The notes under the pieces are model-generated. The model saw only the letters and a program-made list of their open reading frames with translations, ran no database searches and was not told the origin of the DNA. The position numbers were made by a program, and so were the translations under genes. A stretch of DNA of 64,000 bases from JANQMY01 sp965227095. Its GTDB lineage: Bacteria > Pseudomonadota > Alphaproteobacteria > JANQMY01. Location of the stretch: the NCBI GenBank assembly GCA_965227095.1, contig CBDDFL010000001.1, positions 3,119,898 through 3,183,897 on the forward strand, given 5' to 3'. Positions 8,165 through 16,121 of the stretch are shown one piece after another (positions within the stretch are counted from its first letter, which is position 1; every line of letters starts with the position of its first letter).

Positions 8165-9430
8165 CTAGCTATCGAATTTCGTCATAACCAAGGTGGCATT
8201 TGTACCACCAAATCCAAACGAATTCGATAACACCGCCTCAATTGGCCGCTCGCGTGGCTTTAAGGGCACAAGGTCAATCTGACTTTCCACAGAGGGGTTA
8301 TCCAGATTGACGGTGGGCGGGGCGATGCCGTCTCGCATCGCGAGAATGCTGAAGATCGCTTCCACAGCGCCCGCTGCCCCTAACAGGTGGCCAATGGACG
8401 ATTTCGTGGACGACATGGAGAGCCGGTTTGACGCCTCCCCGAACAGGCGCTGCACAGCCCCCAATTCGATTTCGTCCCCCACGGGCGTCGATGTGCCATG
8501 GGCATTCACATAGTCGATTTCCGACGGCTTCAGCCCCGCACTTTTCAGCGCGGCCTTCATGGACCGGAAGCCACCGTCACCGTCTTCGGCTGGCGAGGTG
8601 ATATGGTACGCATCCCCCGACATGCCATAGCCTTTGATTTCGGCATAAATTTTCGCGCCGCGGGCCTTGGCGTGTTCAAGTTCTTCAAGAACCACAACAC
8701 CGGCCCCTTCCCCCATGAGGAAACCATCCCGATCCCGGTCATAGGGGCGCGATGCCCGGTGCGGCTCGTCATTATAGCCCGTGGACAAGGCACGACAGGC
8801 CGCAAAACCCGCGATCCCAAGCCGGCTGATGGCCGCTTCCGTACCACCGGCCACCATCACATCCGCATCGTCCAGCATGATCAAGCGCGAGGCATCGCCA
8901 ATGGCGTGCGCTCCTGTTGAACAGGCCGTGACAACCGCATGGTTCGGACCTTTAAAGCCAAACTCAATCGATACATGCCCAGAGGCCAAATTGATCAAAC
9001 GCCCGGGGATGAAGAAAGGACTGATCCGCCGGGGGCCTTTTTCATGAAGCGTGATCGAGGCATCTTCAATGCCCGGCAATCCGCCAATGCCAGAGCCGAT
9101 CATGACGCCGGTTCGGCACCGTGCTTCTTCGTCTTCCGGTGTCCAATCCGCATCTTTCACCGCCTGTTTGGCCGCTGCGATGGCAAAGGTGATGAAATCA
9201 TCCACCTTGCGGGCTTCTTTTGCCGGAATCCAGTCGTCGGAATTGAACGTGCCATTCGTGCCGTCGCCTCGAGGCACTTCCGCCGCAATCTTGGCAGGTA
9301 AATCGGACGTATCGAATTTTTCGATTTTGCCCGCGCCGGATTCGCCGGCCAACAGCCGACGCCACGTTTCCTGCACGCCGCACGCAAGCGGCGTCACCAT
9401 GCCAAGGCCGGTAACCACAACACGCCGCAT
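8165..9430 (-). CDS. fabF: 3-oxoacyl-ACP synthase II
   Basis: FabF condenses malonyl-ACP with acyl-ACP in fatty acid elongation and is the isozyme important for cis-vaccenate. The 421-residue protein has the complete Cys-His-His triad: C170 in VVTACSTGAHAIG, H311 in VNAHGTSTPVGD and H348 in SSIGHLLGAAGAVE. The C-terminal glycine loop NSFGFGGTNATLV is present. It sits between acpP and mltG, 111 bp after acpP, as in most Alphaproteobacteria. No unusual residues were noticed. Confidence 0.97.
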   Translation of the reverse strand: MRRVVVTGLGMVTPLACGVQETWRRLLAGESGAGKIEKFDTSDLPAKIAAEVPRGDGTNGTFNSDDWIPAKEARKVDDFITFAIAAAKQAVKDADWTPEDEEARCRTGVMIGSGIGGLPGIEDASITLHEKGPRRISPFFIPGRLINLASGHVSIEFGFKGPNHAVVTACSTGAHAIGDASRLIMLDDADVMVAGGTEAAISRLGIAGFAACRALSTGYNDEPHRASRPYDRDRDGFLMGEGAGVVVLEELEHAKARGAKIYAEIKGYGMSGDAYHITSPAEDGDGGFRSMKAALKSAGLKPSEIDYVNAHGTSTPVGDEIELGAVQRLFGEASNRLSMSSTKSSIGHLLGAAGAVEAIFSILAMRDGIAPPTVNLDNPSVESQIDLVPLKPRERPIEAVLSNSFGFGGTNATLVMTKFDS

Positions 9431-9541
9431 CAGGTCTGGCCCCCTTTGCGATCAAGTATCATCATGAGATCAGTTCCGCGGTGAGAAGCCAAAGGCGGGC
9501 GCACCGCGCCCGGCTGGCTTTTCGATCCGCTCAAAGCGCCG

Positions 9542-9781
9542 TTAGGCCGCTTGGTTTGTTTGAATGAATTTGATGGCGTCGCCAACCGTTAAAATGGTTT
9601 CAGCGGCGTCATCCGGAATTTCGCACCCGAATTCTTCTTCGAATGCCATCACCAGTTCAACCGTATCCAGGCTATCAGCGCCCAGATCGTCGATGAAACT
9701 CGCATTTTCGGCAACTTTGTCGGGTTCCACGCCCAAATGCTCTACTACGATTTTTTTCACCCGATCAGAAACGTCAGTCAT
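9542..9781 (-). CDS. acpP: Acyl carrier protein
   Basis: This 79-residue acidic protein carries fatty acyl chains on a phosphopantetheine arm. The modified serine is S37 in GADSLDTVELVMAFEEEF. Length and the four-helix acidic pattern are canonical. It lies between fabG and fabF. A 231-bp AT-rich gap separates it from fabG, so it probably has its own promoter, in keeping with the high expression of acpP elsewhere; I found no sigma-70 match there that I would defend. Confidence 0.97.
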   Translation of the reverse strand: MTDVSDRVKKIVVEHLGVEPDKVAENASFIDDLGADSLDTVELVMAFEEEFGCEIPDDAAETILTVGDAIKFIQTNQAA

Positions 9782-10012
9782 TTTAAGCCCTCAAATTGGT
9801 GGTGTTTTTTTCTGAGTAATTTAGCGTGGCTTCTCGCCCAGAAAGTCAAAGGTTCCAAGCGGTATACGATGATTCCGCGAAGATTTCGGGGCCTAGTTAC
9901 CACACTTTATATAGGTTTCCTAGCGTGGGCCACATATGGCGCCAAATGCTCGATAAATCAAAGAAAACCTAGCTTTTTCGAGGATAAAGGGCGCTAAAAT
10001 GGCCCCCACCTC

Positions 10013-10753
10013 TCAAATCATTGCCATTCCCCCATTAATGTGAAGGGTTTGTCCCGTTACGTAAGCCGCTTCATCGCTGGCCAAATAGACGGTTCCGGCC
10101 GCCACATCCTCCGGCGTCCCAAGGCGCCCCGCGGGGATGACAGAGGCAGCCGCTTCTTTCGCTTTATCGCCGATGGCATCGGTCATGGCGGTCTCGATAA
10201 ACCCAGGCGCGATGCAATTTACGGTCACATTTCGACTGGCCAATTCTTGCGCCAAAGACTTGCTCATCCCGATCATCCCGGCTTTCGAGGCCGCATAATT
10301 GCCCTGCCCCGGATTGCCGGTCACGCCCACAACCGACGTAATGCCGATAATGCGGCCTGCGCGCCGACGCATCATGCCTTTGGCGGCGGCACGCATCAGA
10401 TGAAACGTGGCCGTCAGATTGATCGCGATCACCTGATCCCAATCTTCGTCCTTCAACCGCATAAAAATGTTGTCTTTGGTGATGCCCGCATTGTTGACCA
10501 AGATATCCAATGGCGCCATCGCCTCTTCGGCGCGGTCCACCAATTGATCCACTTCGGAAAGATCCGACAGGTTTGCCGGCAGGACGTGAACACGGTCGCC
10601 GCCCAATTCACCGGCCAGCGCCGTAAGCGCTTCTTCCCGGGTCCCGGAAATGCCGACCGTCGCCCCGTTCGCGTGAAGTGCCTTAGCGATCGCGCCGCCA
10701 ATGCCGCCGCTGGCCCCGGTCACCAATGCTGTCTTTCCACTTAAATCAAACAT
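10013..10753 (-). CDS. fabG: 3-oxoacyl-ACP reductase FabG
   Basis: FabG reduces 3-oxoacyl-ACP with NADPH in each elongation cycle. The 246-residue SDR has the cofactor loop TGASGGIGG (12-20), the NNAG motif at 87-90, and the catalytic S140, Y153 and K157 (GNYAASKAG). The C-terminus GQTLHINGGMAMI is the standard FabG ending. It is 57 bp downstream of fabD on the same strand and upstream of acpP, the classic fabD-fabG-acpP-fabF order. Confidence 0.97.
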   Translation of the reverse strand: MFDLSGKTALVTGASGGIGGAIAKALHANGATVGISGTREEALTALAGELGGDRVHVLPANLSDLSEVDQLVDRAEEAMAPLDILVNNAGITKDNIFMRLKDEDWDQVIAINLTATFHLMRAAAKGMMRRRAGRIIGITSVVGVTGNPGQGNYAASKAGMIGMSKSLAQELASRNVTVNCIAPGFIETAMTDAIGDKAKEAAASVIPAGRLGTPEDVAAGTVYLASDEAAYVTGQTLHINGGMAMI

Positions 10754-10801
10754 TTTATCTTGTTGATCCTATGTCTATTTCGCCATTGCCCTAAGAAATG
10801 A

Positions 10802-10816
10802 CTTTAGGCCCTAAAG
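10802..10816. other. 15-bp palindrome at the fabD stop codon
   Basis: CTTTAGG and CCTAAAG are perfect arms around one base, and the right arm includes the fabD stop codon. It sits in the fabD-fabG gap. No U-run follows on the fabD strand, so a protein site or a processing hairpin is as likely as a terminator. Confidence 0.3.
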
Positions 10817-11764
10817 CGACTTTGCAAAATCTTCAATCTGATCGGGTGTGCCCACATTCACGAGCGTCAGGTCCCGATCGATACGTTTTGCCATGCCGGT
10901 CAAAATCTTGCCCGCGCCCACTTCCACGGCGGTATCCACGCCATTTGGCTGCAGGAACGAAATCGTTTCACGCCAGCGCACCATGGCGGTGACCTGCTCC
11001 ACCAATAGCGCTTGGATCTGGGCGGGGTCGCTGACGGGTTCCACGGTGACGTTTGCAATCACCGGCACCTTAGGCGGGGCAATGGTCACTTGCTCCAACG
11101 CTTCCGCCATTTCATCGGCGGCCGGCTGCATCAACGAACAGTGGAACGGCGCGCTCACCGGCAGCGGCATGGCCCGTTTGGCCCCCTGCTCCACCGCCAG
11201 CTCACCGGCCGTCTTGACGGCATCCGCCGATCCGCTGATCACCACCTGTCCGCCGCCATTGTCGTTGGCCACGGCACACACAGCACCGCCCCCAAGTTTC
11301 TCGACGGCTTCCGCCGTTACCTTGGCCGCTTGGTCAGGCTCTATCCCCAAAAGGGCTGACATGGCCCCGTCACCCACGGGAACGGCCCGCTGCATGGCTT
11401 CCCCGCGGCGGCGCAGAAGCCGTGCGGTCGTGGTGAGGTCGATGGCATCCGCTGCCGCTAGTGCCGAGTATTCGCCCAGCGAATGGCCGGCCACAAATTG
11501 CGCGGCGGAGGCGATATCAACGCCAAATTCCTGTTTCAACACGCGCACCACCGCCAGACTGACGCCCATAATGGCCGGTTGGGCGTTTTGGGTGAGGGTA
11601 AGGTCTTCGATGGGCCCCTCGAACATCAGCTTCGAGAGCTTGTCGCTCAACGCATCGTCGATTTCTTCAAAGACTTCCCGCGCGGCGCCGAATGCTTCGG
11701 CGAGGTCTTTCCCCATGCCGACCGCTTGGCTGCCCTGCCCCGGAAACGTAAATGCCCGTGCCAT
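10811..11764 (-). CDS. fabD: Malonyl-CoA:ACP transacylase
   Basis: FabD loads malonyl groups onto ACP for fatty acid synthesis. The 317-residue protein shows the N-terminal FPGQGSQAVGMG, nucleophile S95 in AGHSLGEYSAL, the arginine-containing MQRAVPVGDGAMSALLG region and the catalytic His in SAPFHCSLMQPA. It is the first gene of the leftward fab cluster, and the next gene upstream is about 770 bp away across repeat-rich DNA. The cluster promoter should therefore lie just upstream, but I could not place it with confidence. Confidence 0.97.
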   Translation of the reverse strand: MARAFTFPGQGSQAVGMGKDLAEAFGAAREVFEEIDDALSDKLSKLMFEGPIEDLTLTQNAQPAIMGVSLAVVRVLKQEFGVDIASAAQFVAGHSLGEYSALAAADAIDLTTTARLLRRRGEAMQRAVPVGDGAMSALLGIEPDQAAKVTAEAVEKLGGGAVCAVANDNGGGQVVISGSADAVKTAGELAVEQGAKRAMPLPVSAPFHCSLMQPAADEMAEALEQVTIAPPKVPVIANVTVEPVSDPAQIQALLVEQVTAMVRWRETISFLQPNGVDTAVEVGAGKILTGMAKRIDRDLTLVNVGTPDQIEDFAKSL

Positions 11765-11897
11765 ATTAACCGTTCCTCCAAATCAGTGGCGCCGGTTTGG
11801 CACATTTGGCCCAGACCCGGCAAGAGGGTTGTGCGATGACCGGCCCCTTACCTGGCAATGACGAGAGTGAAATGGGCACCACGCCCAACAGAAAATG

Positions 11898-12070
11898 ATG
11901 GGCGCATGGGGTTGATCCAAGATTGAGCCCCTGGCCGACCCACTCCCCCTCCCAACCACCCGATAAAGGTACCCTAGGGGTGGTTGGGAAGGGGGCGTGG
12001 GCCGGTGATGCCCCATCAACAATGGGCGCATGGGGTTGATCCAATATCTGAATACCTGGCCGGCCCGCTC
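11898..12070. repeat. Diverged direct repeats flanking a long imperfect inverted repeat
   Basis: An identical 23-base word reading ATGGGCGCATGGGG then TTGATCCAA occurs at 11898-11920 and 12022-12044. Each copy is followed about 11 bases later by CTGGCCGACC or CTGGCCGGCC, so the repeat unit is roughly 50 bases. Between them, 11939-11961 (containing CCCAACCACCC) and 11978-12001 (containing GGGTGGTTGGG) are near-perfect 23-base inverted arms around a 16-base loop. The structure resembles a small non-coding mobile element with flanking repeats. No ORF with coding character is present. It forms part of the approximately 770-bp gap upstream of fabD. Confidence 0.6.
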
Positions 12071-12120
12071 GCCCTTGAAAGGAGGAGAAACGCATATGGA
12101 GGAACACCTCTCATGCGCTC

Positions 12121-12188
12121 ATCCCGGTCGCCCTTTGGCGAACCGGGATCTCGGGACAAACCCGTGAGATTCCTGCTTTCGCAGGAAT
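12121..12188. repeat. Composite three-hairpin repeat (dRS3-like)
   Basis: Three nested or adjacent stems are packed here: ATCCCGGT/ACCGGGAT enclosing CGCC-CTTT-GGCG, then ATCTCGGG-acaaa-CCCG-t-GAGAT, then ATTCCTGC-TTTC-GCAGGAAT. The last is a perfect 8-bp stem of the form ATTCC-N-GGAAT, the general form of dispersed elements such as the Neisseria dRS3 repeats. The resemblance is in form; the family assignment is an inference. The surrounding sequence 12190-12466 shows nothing recognisable beyond more G/C-rich repeats. Confidence 0.6.
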
Positions 12189-12469
12189 GAGCGGAAGACA
12201 GCACGGCTGTTAAGAACGCTATTTGCGATAGCCTGCCCTTGTGGGGAGATTGGAGGAGAAAACAGTTTGGAAATAGCAGATCCCTGGACTGGACCAGGTA
12301 AATTTGCGGCGCGCACTTTGAGGCCATGGTGGTGTCCTTTCACCAAAGCCTCCCTCTTGAACAACACTACCACATTACAGCAGCGGCGTCTTGTTCCTCA
12401 GAAATACCCACATCTACGGACGCCGGGATTAGCGGGAATACCAGTGACAGCCTAGTTAATGCCGAACAC

Positions 12470-12523
12470 TAATTAGTGCACTGTCACCGTTTTACCTAAT
12501 TAGTGCACTGTCACCGTTTTACC
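12470..12523. repeat. Two perfect tandem copies of a 27-bp unit
   Basis: The unit begins TAATTAGTGCACTGTCACCG and ends TTTTACC. Copy one spans 12470-12496 and copy two 12497-12523, with no mismatch. A partial third end (GTTTTCGGTGCA) follows. The first copy overlaps a 12-bp palindrome, CACTAATTAGTG, at 12467-12478. It abuts the 3' end of the next leftward gene. Tandem terminal repeats starting TGTCA are seen at the ends of some insertion sequences, but no transposase is nearby. Confidence 0.75.
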
Positions 12524-12536
12524 GTTTTCGGTGCAA

Positions 12537-13190
12537 TCAGTCTATCACCATCACCCAAACGTTCTTCATCGCCCTCTCGCAAATCCATGCTTTGTGGGGA
12601 CATTCATCGTCTTCGGTTATTGAATACCCCCAATGACCCGGCAAAGCGCCACCATAATAAAATGTCACGAAGCTTTCAGAAATCCAAAATCTTGGGGTCC
12701 ATTCGGACATATCAAATGCTTGCGGATAAAGGGGGCGGACGACATCTATTTTTTTCTGGTGTTGTTCGCCTGCAAACGCAGTGTAATCGGCAAGGCCCAA
12801 TCTTTTTGGGTTATCCTCAGCCTCCAATGCTCGCAGCTCTCGGGCCAAATGGATCAAGCGATCTCGGTCTAGCTTGTCAATGACAGCCTGTTTCATGCCA
12901 TCAATTTGCGTTGGAAAAGGTGAGAGGCTGACAGTCGTACCAATCGCCAAAACGACAAAGAACAGCAGTCCCATTGTGTCTCGTCGCGTTTCAGGCTTTT
13001 GACGCCAATTCCAAAGCCCTTTGGGAATGAGAATCAGAAACACAACAAAAACTAAGAATAGAAGAAACCCCGGGAGCGAGGCTAACGAAACGACATCTCT
13101 GAAAGCATACCCCGCGTCGTACGCATCGTTTCGCCCCCACAGAATTTCCAGAGGCATAAACAAACCAAACACCAGAATGTATTTGTTCAT
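12537..13190 (-). CDS. Hypothetical membrane protein
   Basis: I do not recognise the family. The 217-residue product (starting MNKYILVFG; an alternative start lies 4 codons upstream) has three hydrophobic segments in its first 95 residues: about 3-13, 34-58 (LPGFLLFLVFVVFLILIPKGLW) and 74-92 (MGLLFFVVLAIGTTVSLS). A soluble C-terminal half of about 120 residues follows. It is rich in Trp, Tyr and acidic residues and includes FYYGGALPGHWGY and a late Cys pair (ECPHKAWICE). The gene stands alone between repeat-rich DNA and a TetR gene. The codon usage looks less GC-biased than in the fab genes, consistent with accessory DNA. Confidence 0.6.
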   Translation of the reverse strand: MNKYILVFGLFMPLEILWGRNDAYDAGYAFRDVVSLASLPGFLLFLVFVVFLILIPKGLWNWRQKPETRRDTMGLLFFVVLAIGTTVSLSPFPTQIDGMKQAVIDKLDRDRLIHLARELRALEAEDNPKRLGLADYTAFAGEQHQKKIDVVRPLYPQAFDMSEWTPRFWISESFVTFYYGGALPGHWGYSITEDDECPHKAWICERAMKNVWVMVID

Positions 13191-13312
13191 TTGGTCGCCC
13201 AACTGTTCTTATATGTACTTTTGGTTGGCTGCTAAAGTTTAACCGCCATTAGTTGAATGTCCACTTCTCAAGAATTAGGCGTAGATTTTCGGTGATGGCG
13301 TGGACGATTTTG

Positions 13313-13339
13313 CATCAAAGGGGTGGACCCTATTGAAGA
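13313..13339. repeat. REP-like palindrome, copy A (degenerate)
   Basis: This copy reads ATCAAAGGGGTGGACCC then TATTGAAG. It shares the central GGGT-N-GACCC and the TTGAA right arm with copies at 16560, 25489 and 26420. It lies just beyond the 3' end of the TetR gene. The left arm is the most diverged of the four. Confidence 0.6.
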
Positions 13340-13348
13340 TCGGCCCAT

Positions 13349-13933
13349 TCACCCCAAAGCAATGGCCCGTGCCTGGTCGGCGATGCGGGACCAAAACTCG
13401 GACCGATGTCCAGGCCCGAATTGGAAGGCCGCCCCATCAATCAGGGCCGTCAGGAGGCGCGCCCGCATTTGCGCTTCCCCGGTGGAAACGCCCGGCGCAA
13501 CCCGAGTAATGACGCGTTCGAACGCGGCATAGTGATTGTTGTAAATGTCCTTGTACAAACCAGCGAACCGCCGATTGTGCAGCTGCATGAGGTTCAGAAC
13601 CGCATAAACCGCCGCGCCGTTTTTTCGGCGCCATCGATTAAGCAATTCAAAAATGACCGTATCAAGAACATCTTGACCTTTGCCGTCGTCGGCTAAGGCC
13701 GCATGGATCGCTTCAACGTCTTGCTGGGCTTCCACCTCGACCACGGCGAACACAAGGTCGTCTCGGGTTTTGAAGTAGTACTGAAGATTGCCAAGCTTTA
13801 TGCCACACCGCGCGGCGACATCGCGCATCACAACGGCCTCATAGCCATCGTCCACCAACAACCGCCGCGCTTCGACCAAAATTCGGTCGCGGGTCGACAG
13901 GCCTTTTTGCGTGTGGCTCACCTGTGCAGTCAT
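13349..13933 (-). CDS. TetR family transcriptional regulator
   Basis: This 194-residue protein has an N-terminal TetR helix-turn-helix: TRDRILVEARRLLVDDGYEAVVMRDVAARCGIKLGNLQYYF spans about residues 14-54 when read as separate helices. The recognition helix KLGNLQYYFKTRDDL is typical. The C-terminal ligand domain is unassigned. It is divergent from the GNAT gene, with an 83-bp gap that contains TAGGT/ACCTA and repeated TTAGGTCA words inside a strong promoter, so it probably represses that gene and itself. Confidence 0.88.
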   Translation of the reverse strand: MTAQVSHTQKGLSTRDRILVEARRLLVDDGYEAVVMRDVAARCGIKLGNLQYYFKTRDDLVFAVVEVEAQQDVEAIHAALADDGKGQDVLDTVIFELLNRWRRKNGAAVYAVLNLMQLHNRRFAGLYKDIYNNHYAAFERVITRVAPGVSTGEAQMRARLLTALIDGAAFQFGPGHRSEFWSRIADQARAIALG

Positions 13934-13955
13934 ACGTCTAGCCCTCAGAACTATT

Positions 13956-13991
13956 TTAGGTCATTGACACATTAGGTCACCAACCTATATT
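13956..13991 (+). promoter_or_regulatory. Sigma-70 promoter with embedded operator for the GNAT gene
   Basis: TTGACA (13964-13969), a 16-base spacer and TATATT (13986-13991) form a strong promoter. A direct repeat TTAGGTCA occurs at 13956-13963 and 13972-13979, and an inverted repeat TAGGT-N5-ACCTA occupies 13973-13987, inside the spacer and touching the -10. Binding there would block RNA polymerase. The divergent TetR gene starts 23 bp to the left and is the obvious candidate repressor. Confidence 0.65.
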
Positions 13992-14016
13992 TTCTAAAAC
14001 GCTTTTGGAGGAAGAC

Positions 14017-14649
14017 ATGGAAATTGTCAAAGTCAGCGAACCGTTGGTGGCAAAACACGCCTCTGAAATCCCCGACCTGGCCTATGCCACAGGGCCCGTC
14101 TCTTACGATTACCATTTCGGCTCGCGGTCTTTGTTCGACAAAGCGGTGCTGAACTCTTGGCACACAAAGGGCACCTTGTTTGGATGGGATGCCACCTATT
14201 TGGCCATGGAGGACGACGATGTCCTTGGTTTCCTCGTGACTTTTCATGCGCCCGAATTCCGCGAGCGGATTGCAGCCCTTGCCCCCGCATGGGGGACGAT
14301 GATTGCCAAGGGTGACGTCAGTGAGGCTGAACTGGCCGGCCTTTTGGAACGCAGCGAACACGCACGATGGTTGAACCCTGAGACGCGGCCTGACATTCAG
14401 TACATTCATGCCATCGCGGTAAAACCGGACCATCGCGGCAAACAGATCGGGGCGAAGCTCATCACCCATGCCATGGAATTGGGCCGCAAGAACGGGTACG
14501 GCGCACTGGAACTGGATGTGTTGTCCGACAACCCCGCGGTCAATTTTTACCAGTCCATGGGGCTCGACATCTTGGCGGAAACCCGTGCCCCCAAACCGAT
14601 GGCGTTTGGCGTGCCCCCTGAATATCGGATGGGCCTCTCTTTGTCCTAA
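14017..14649 (+). CDS. GNAT family N-acetyltransferase
   Basis: The product is a 210-residue acetyl-CoA-dependent N-acetyltransferase of the GNAT fold. Acetyl-CoA-binding motif A is visible as IHAIAVKPDHRGKQIGAKLI (about 133-152), followed by ALELDVLSDNPAVNFYQSMGL, the standard strand-helix of motif B. The ATG is chosen because GGAGGA lies 5 bases upstream; a TTG four codons earlier would sit inside that site. The gene is divergent from a TetR gene and appears to be its regulated target. Substrate is unknown: proteins of this build acetylate small amines or protein termini. Confidence 0.85.
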   Translation: MEIVKVSEPLVAKHASEIPDLAYATGPVSYDYHFGSRSLFDKAVLNSWHTKGTLFGWDATYLAMEDDDVLGFLVTFHAPEFRERIAALAPAWGTMIAKGDVSEAELAGLLERSEHARWLNPETRPDIQYIHAIAVKPDHRGKQIGAKLITHAMELGRKNGYGALELDVLSDNPAVNFYQSMGLDILAETRAPKPMAFGVPPEYRMGLSLS

Positions 14650-14711
14650 CCCTGTCGCAAAGGTTGAGTGCGGCACGGCGCACCCGACCTGCATGTAGAC
14701 ATCCGATTTAA

Positions 14712-14729
14712 AAAACGACGTGTTGTTTT
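14712..14729. promoter_or_regulatory. Candidate operator upstream of the second TetR gene
   Basis: AAAACGACGTGTTGTTTT matches its own reverse complement at 7 of 9 paired positions. It lies about 35 bp upstream of the TetR coding start, where an autoregulatory operator would be expected. No clear -35/-10 pair was found around it. Confidence 0.4.
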
Positions 14730-14762
14730 GAGCGGACACGGCGCCATGCTATGGAACGCGCC

Positions 14763-15419
14763 ATGTCGAAGCGCGAGGACAGTAAAGAAGACCGCCGACG
14801 GAGGATCTTATCTGCCGCGGAAACCTTGCTGCGGACAGGCGATGGCGCAGACTTTTCTATGCGCGATCTCGCAAAAGAGGCAGGCGTCAGCTTTGCCACC
14901 CCCTTCAATTTGTTTGAAAACAAGGCCGGCATTTTAGTTACCCTGATGGAGAAGCAAGTGGCCCGTAATCGAGATGATCTCGAGACGGTGTCGCAATCGG
15001 CGTCGCCCTTGGAGAACCTCTTCCAATTGGCCGAGGTAAGTGTGGATGGCTACACGGCGGACCCCGATCTTTTGCGGCCTCTCATTCTTACATTAGGGGC
15101 GGTTCGAGGGCCAAAAAGCCGAGAGGGCCGCCTGATGGGCGCCCGCATTTGGAAACCGGCGTTGGAGGCGGCCCGTGATGCCGATATTTTGGATAAGGCC
15201 CGAAACTTAGACCTTCTTGCAGGCGCGCTTCATTTGATGTTTCGCGAATGCCTGTCTGCCTGGGCCGCCGGGGAGATTTCCAAGGAAGAGTTTAAGCTGC
15301 GGGCGCAATACAGCCTTGCCTGCTGGATCTTGGCGGCGGCAACCCCGGCTCATCAAAAGGCCATTGCCGCCCGGCGGGACGCTTACGAAAAACAACTCGT
15401 CGAGACTCCAGCCCTCTGA
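14763..15419 (+). CDS. TetR family transcriptional regulator
   Basis: A 218-residue TetR-type repressor. The HTH spans roughly residues 12-58: RRRRILSAAETLL, then FSMRDLAKEAGVSFATPFNLF with the recognition helix SFATPFNLFENKAGIL. The C-terminal ligand-binding domain is helical and contains a conserved-looking RECLSAWAAGEIS segment. The start ATG at 14763 is preferred over 14751 because a GGA lies 7 bases before it. It may act on itself, on the GNAT gene behind it or on the periplasmic gene ahead; its partner is not clear. Confidence 0.87.
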   Translation: MSKREDSKEDRRRRILSAAETLLRTGDGADFSMRDLAKEAGVSFATPFNLFENKAGILVTLMEKQVARNRDDLETVSQSASPLENLFQLAEVSVDGYTADPDLLRPLILTLGAVRGPKSREGRLMGARIWKPALEAARDADILDKARNLDLLAGALHLMFRECLSAWAAGEISKEEFKLRAQYSLACWILAAATPAHQKAIAARRDAYEKQLVETPAL

Positions 15420-15568
15420 AATCACGCTAACGTTTACAGCCTGTACGTTTTTCAAAGTTGTGGGTATCGCTGCTATATCGCCAAATAGACCATTTGCGTT
15501 ACATCCTGAAGCTGCCGTAAAATGTGAAATTCCTAGTTCGGGGAAATTGTTTTGGGGGAAGGTTTCTC

Positions 15569-15970
15569 ATGAAAATCACCACACGGTATTTTGCACTTGC
15601 GGCATCCCTTGCCTCTTTTGTGGCCTTCAACGCGCACGCTGAAGAGGCCACTCCTGAGTTATGGGCGTTGATGGAACCGGCGTGTAACGCGAATGGAATC
15701 GATCCCGATAAATGCCGCTGCATCATGGACAGTGTCGTCGCCTCGCACGGGGTGGAGGCAACAACCCTTGTGGCCATGGATATGAGCCTGATGTATGAGG
15801 AAGCCGACGCCTTGCGCGCCAAGATCGGCGAAGATGCCGGCATGAACGCCAGTGTTGCTTTTGACGAAGTGCAAAATGGGGCGTGCGCCAATGCACCGGC
15901 GCCCGGCACTCAGGACACCGGACCGGCCTCTGCGTCATCTGCAGCCGAAGGGGCTGATGCCGCCCAGTAG
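15569..15970 (+). CDS. Small exported protein of unknown function
   Basis: The 133-residue product starts MKITTRYFALAASLASFVAF and has a clear Sec signal peptide ending NAHA-EE. The mature part begins with a short helical unit carrying three cysteines, EPACNANGIDPDKCRCIMDS, then an Ala-rich helix and a low-complexity Ala/Pro/Ser tail. The start is chosen at 15569, not 15 codons earlier, because GGGGGAAGG lies 6 bases upstream and the signal peptide begins there. No known family is recognised. Two or three conserved cysteines in the periplasm suggest a disulphide. Confidence 0.7.
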   Translation: MKITTRYFALAASLASFVAFNAHAEEATPELWALMEPACNANGIDPDKCRCIMDSVVASHGVEATTLVAMDMSLMYEEADALRAKIGEDAGMNASVAFDEVQNGACANAPAPGTQDTGPASASSAAEGADAAQ

Positions 15971-16007
15971 ACATTCCCAACGACCGTTGCCCGTTACCGC
16001 ATAGATT

Positions 16008-16117
16008 ACCCGGGCGCGCTTTCGCTCCCCGGGTCATGAGGTGCAAATAAGGGTGTATCGTTTTTACGTCATTGCCCGGCGACGCCCGGGCAATCCACTG
16101 CCCCGCAATATTGCGGG
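16008..16117. repeat. Cluster of three G/C-rich palindromes
   Basis: ACCCGGG...CCCGGGT (16008-16034), ATTGCCCGG...CCGGGCAAT (16071-16094) and the perfect 16-bp palindrome CCCGCAATATTGCGGG (16102-16117) follow each other in the gap between two converging genes. The two outer ones lack U-tracts. The arrangement resembles a REP/BIME-type cluster and could also stop convergent transcription. Confidence 0.55.
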
Positions 16118-16121
16118 CGCA

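Noticed and set aside
9782..10012. acpP promoter in the fabG-acpP gap
   Set aside because: TATATA-like and TTGACT-like words occur on the minus strand, but no pair has an acceptable 16-18 bp spacer.
10848..11861. A 337-codon open frame opposite fabD
   Set aside because: It is a Ser/Ala/Thr-rich shadow of fabD and has no signal, fold motif or ribosome site.
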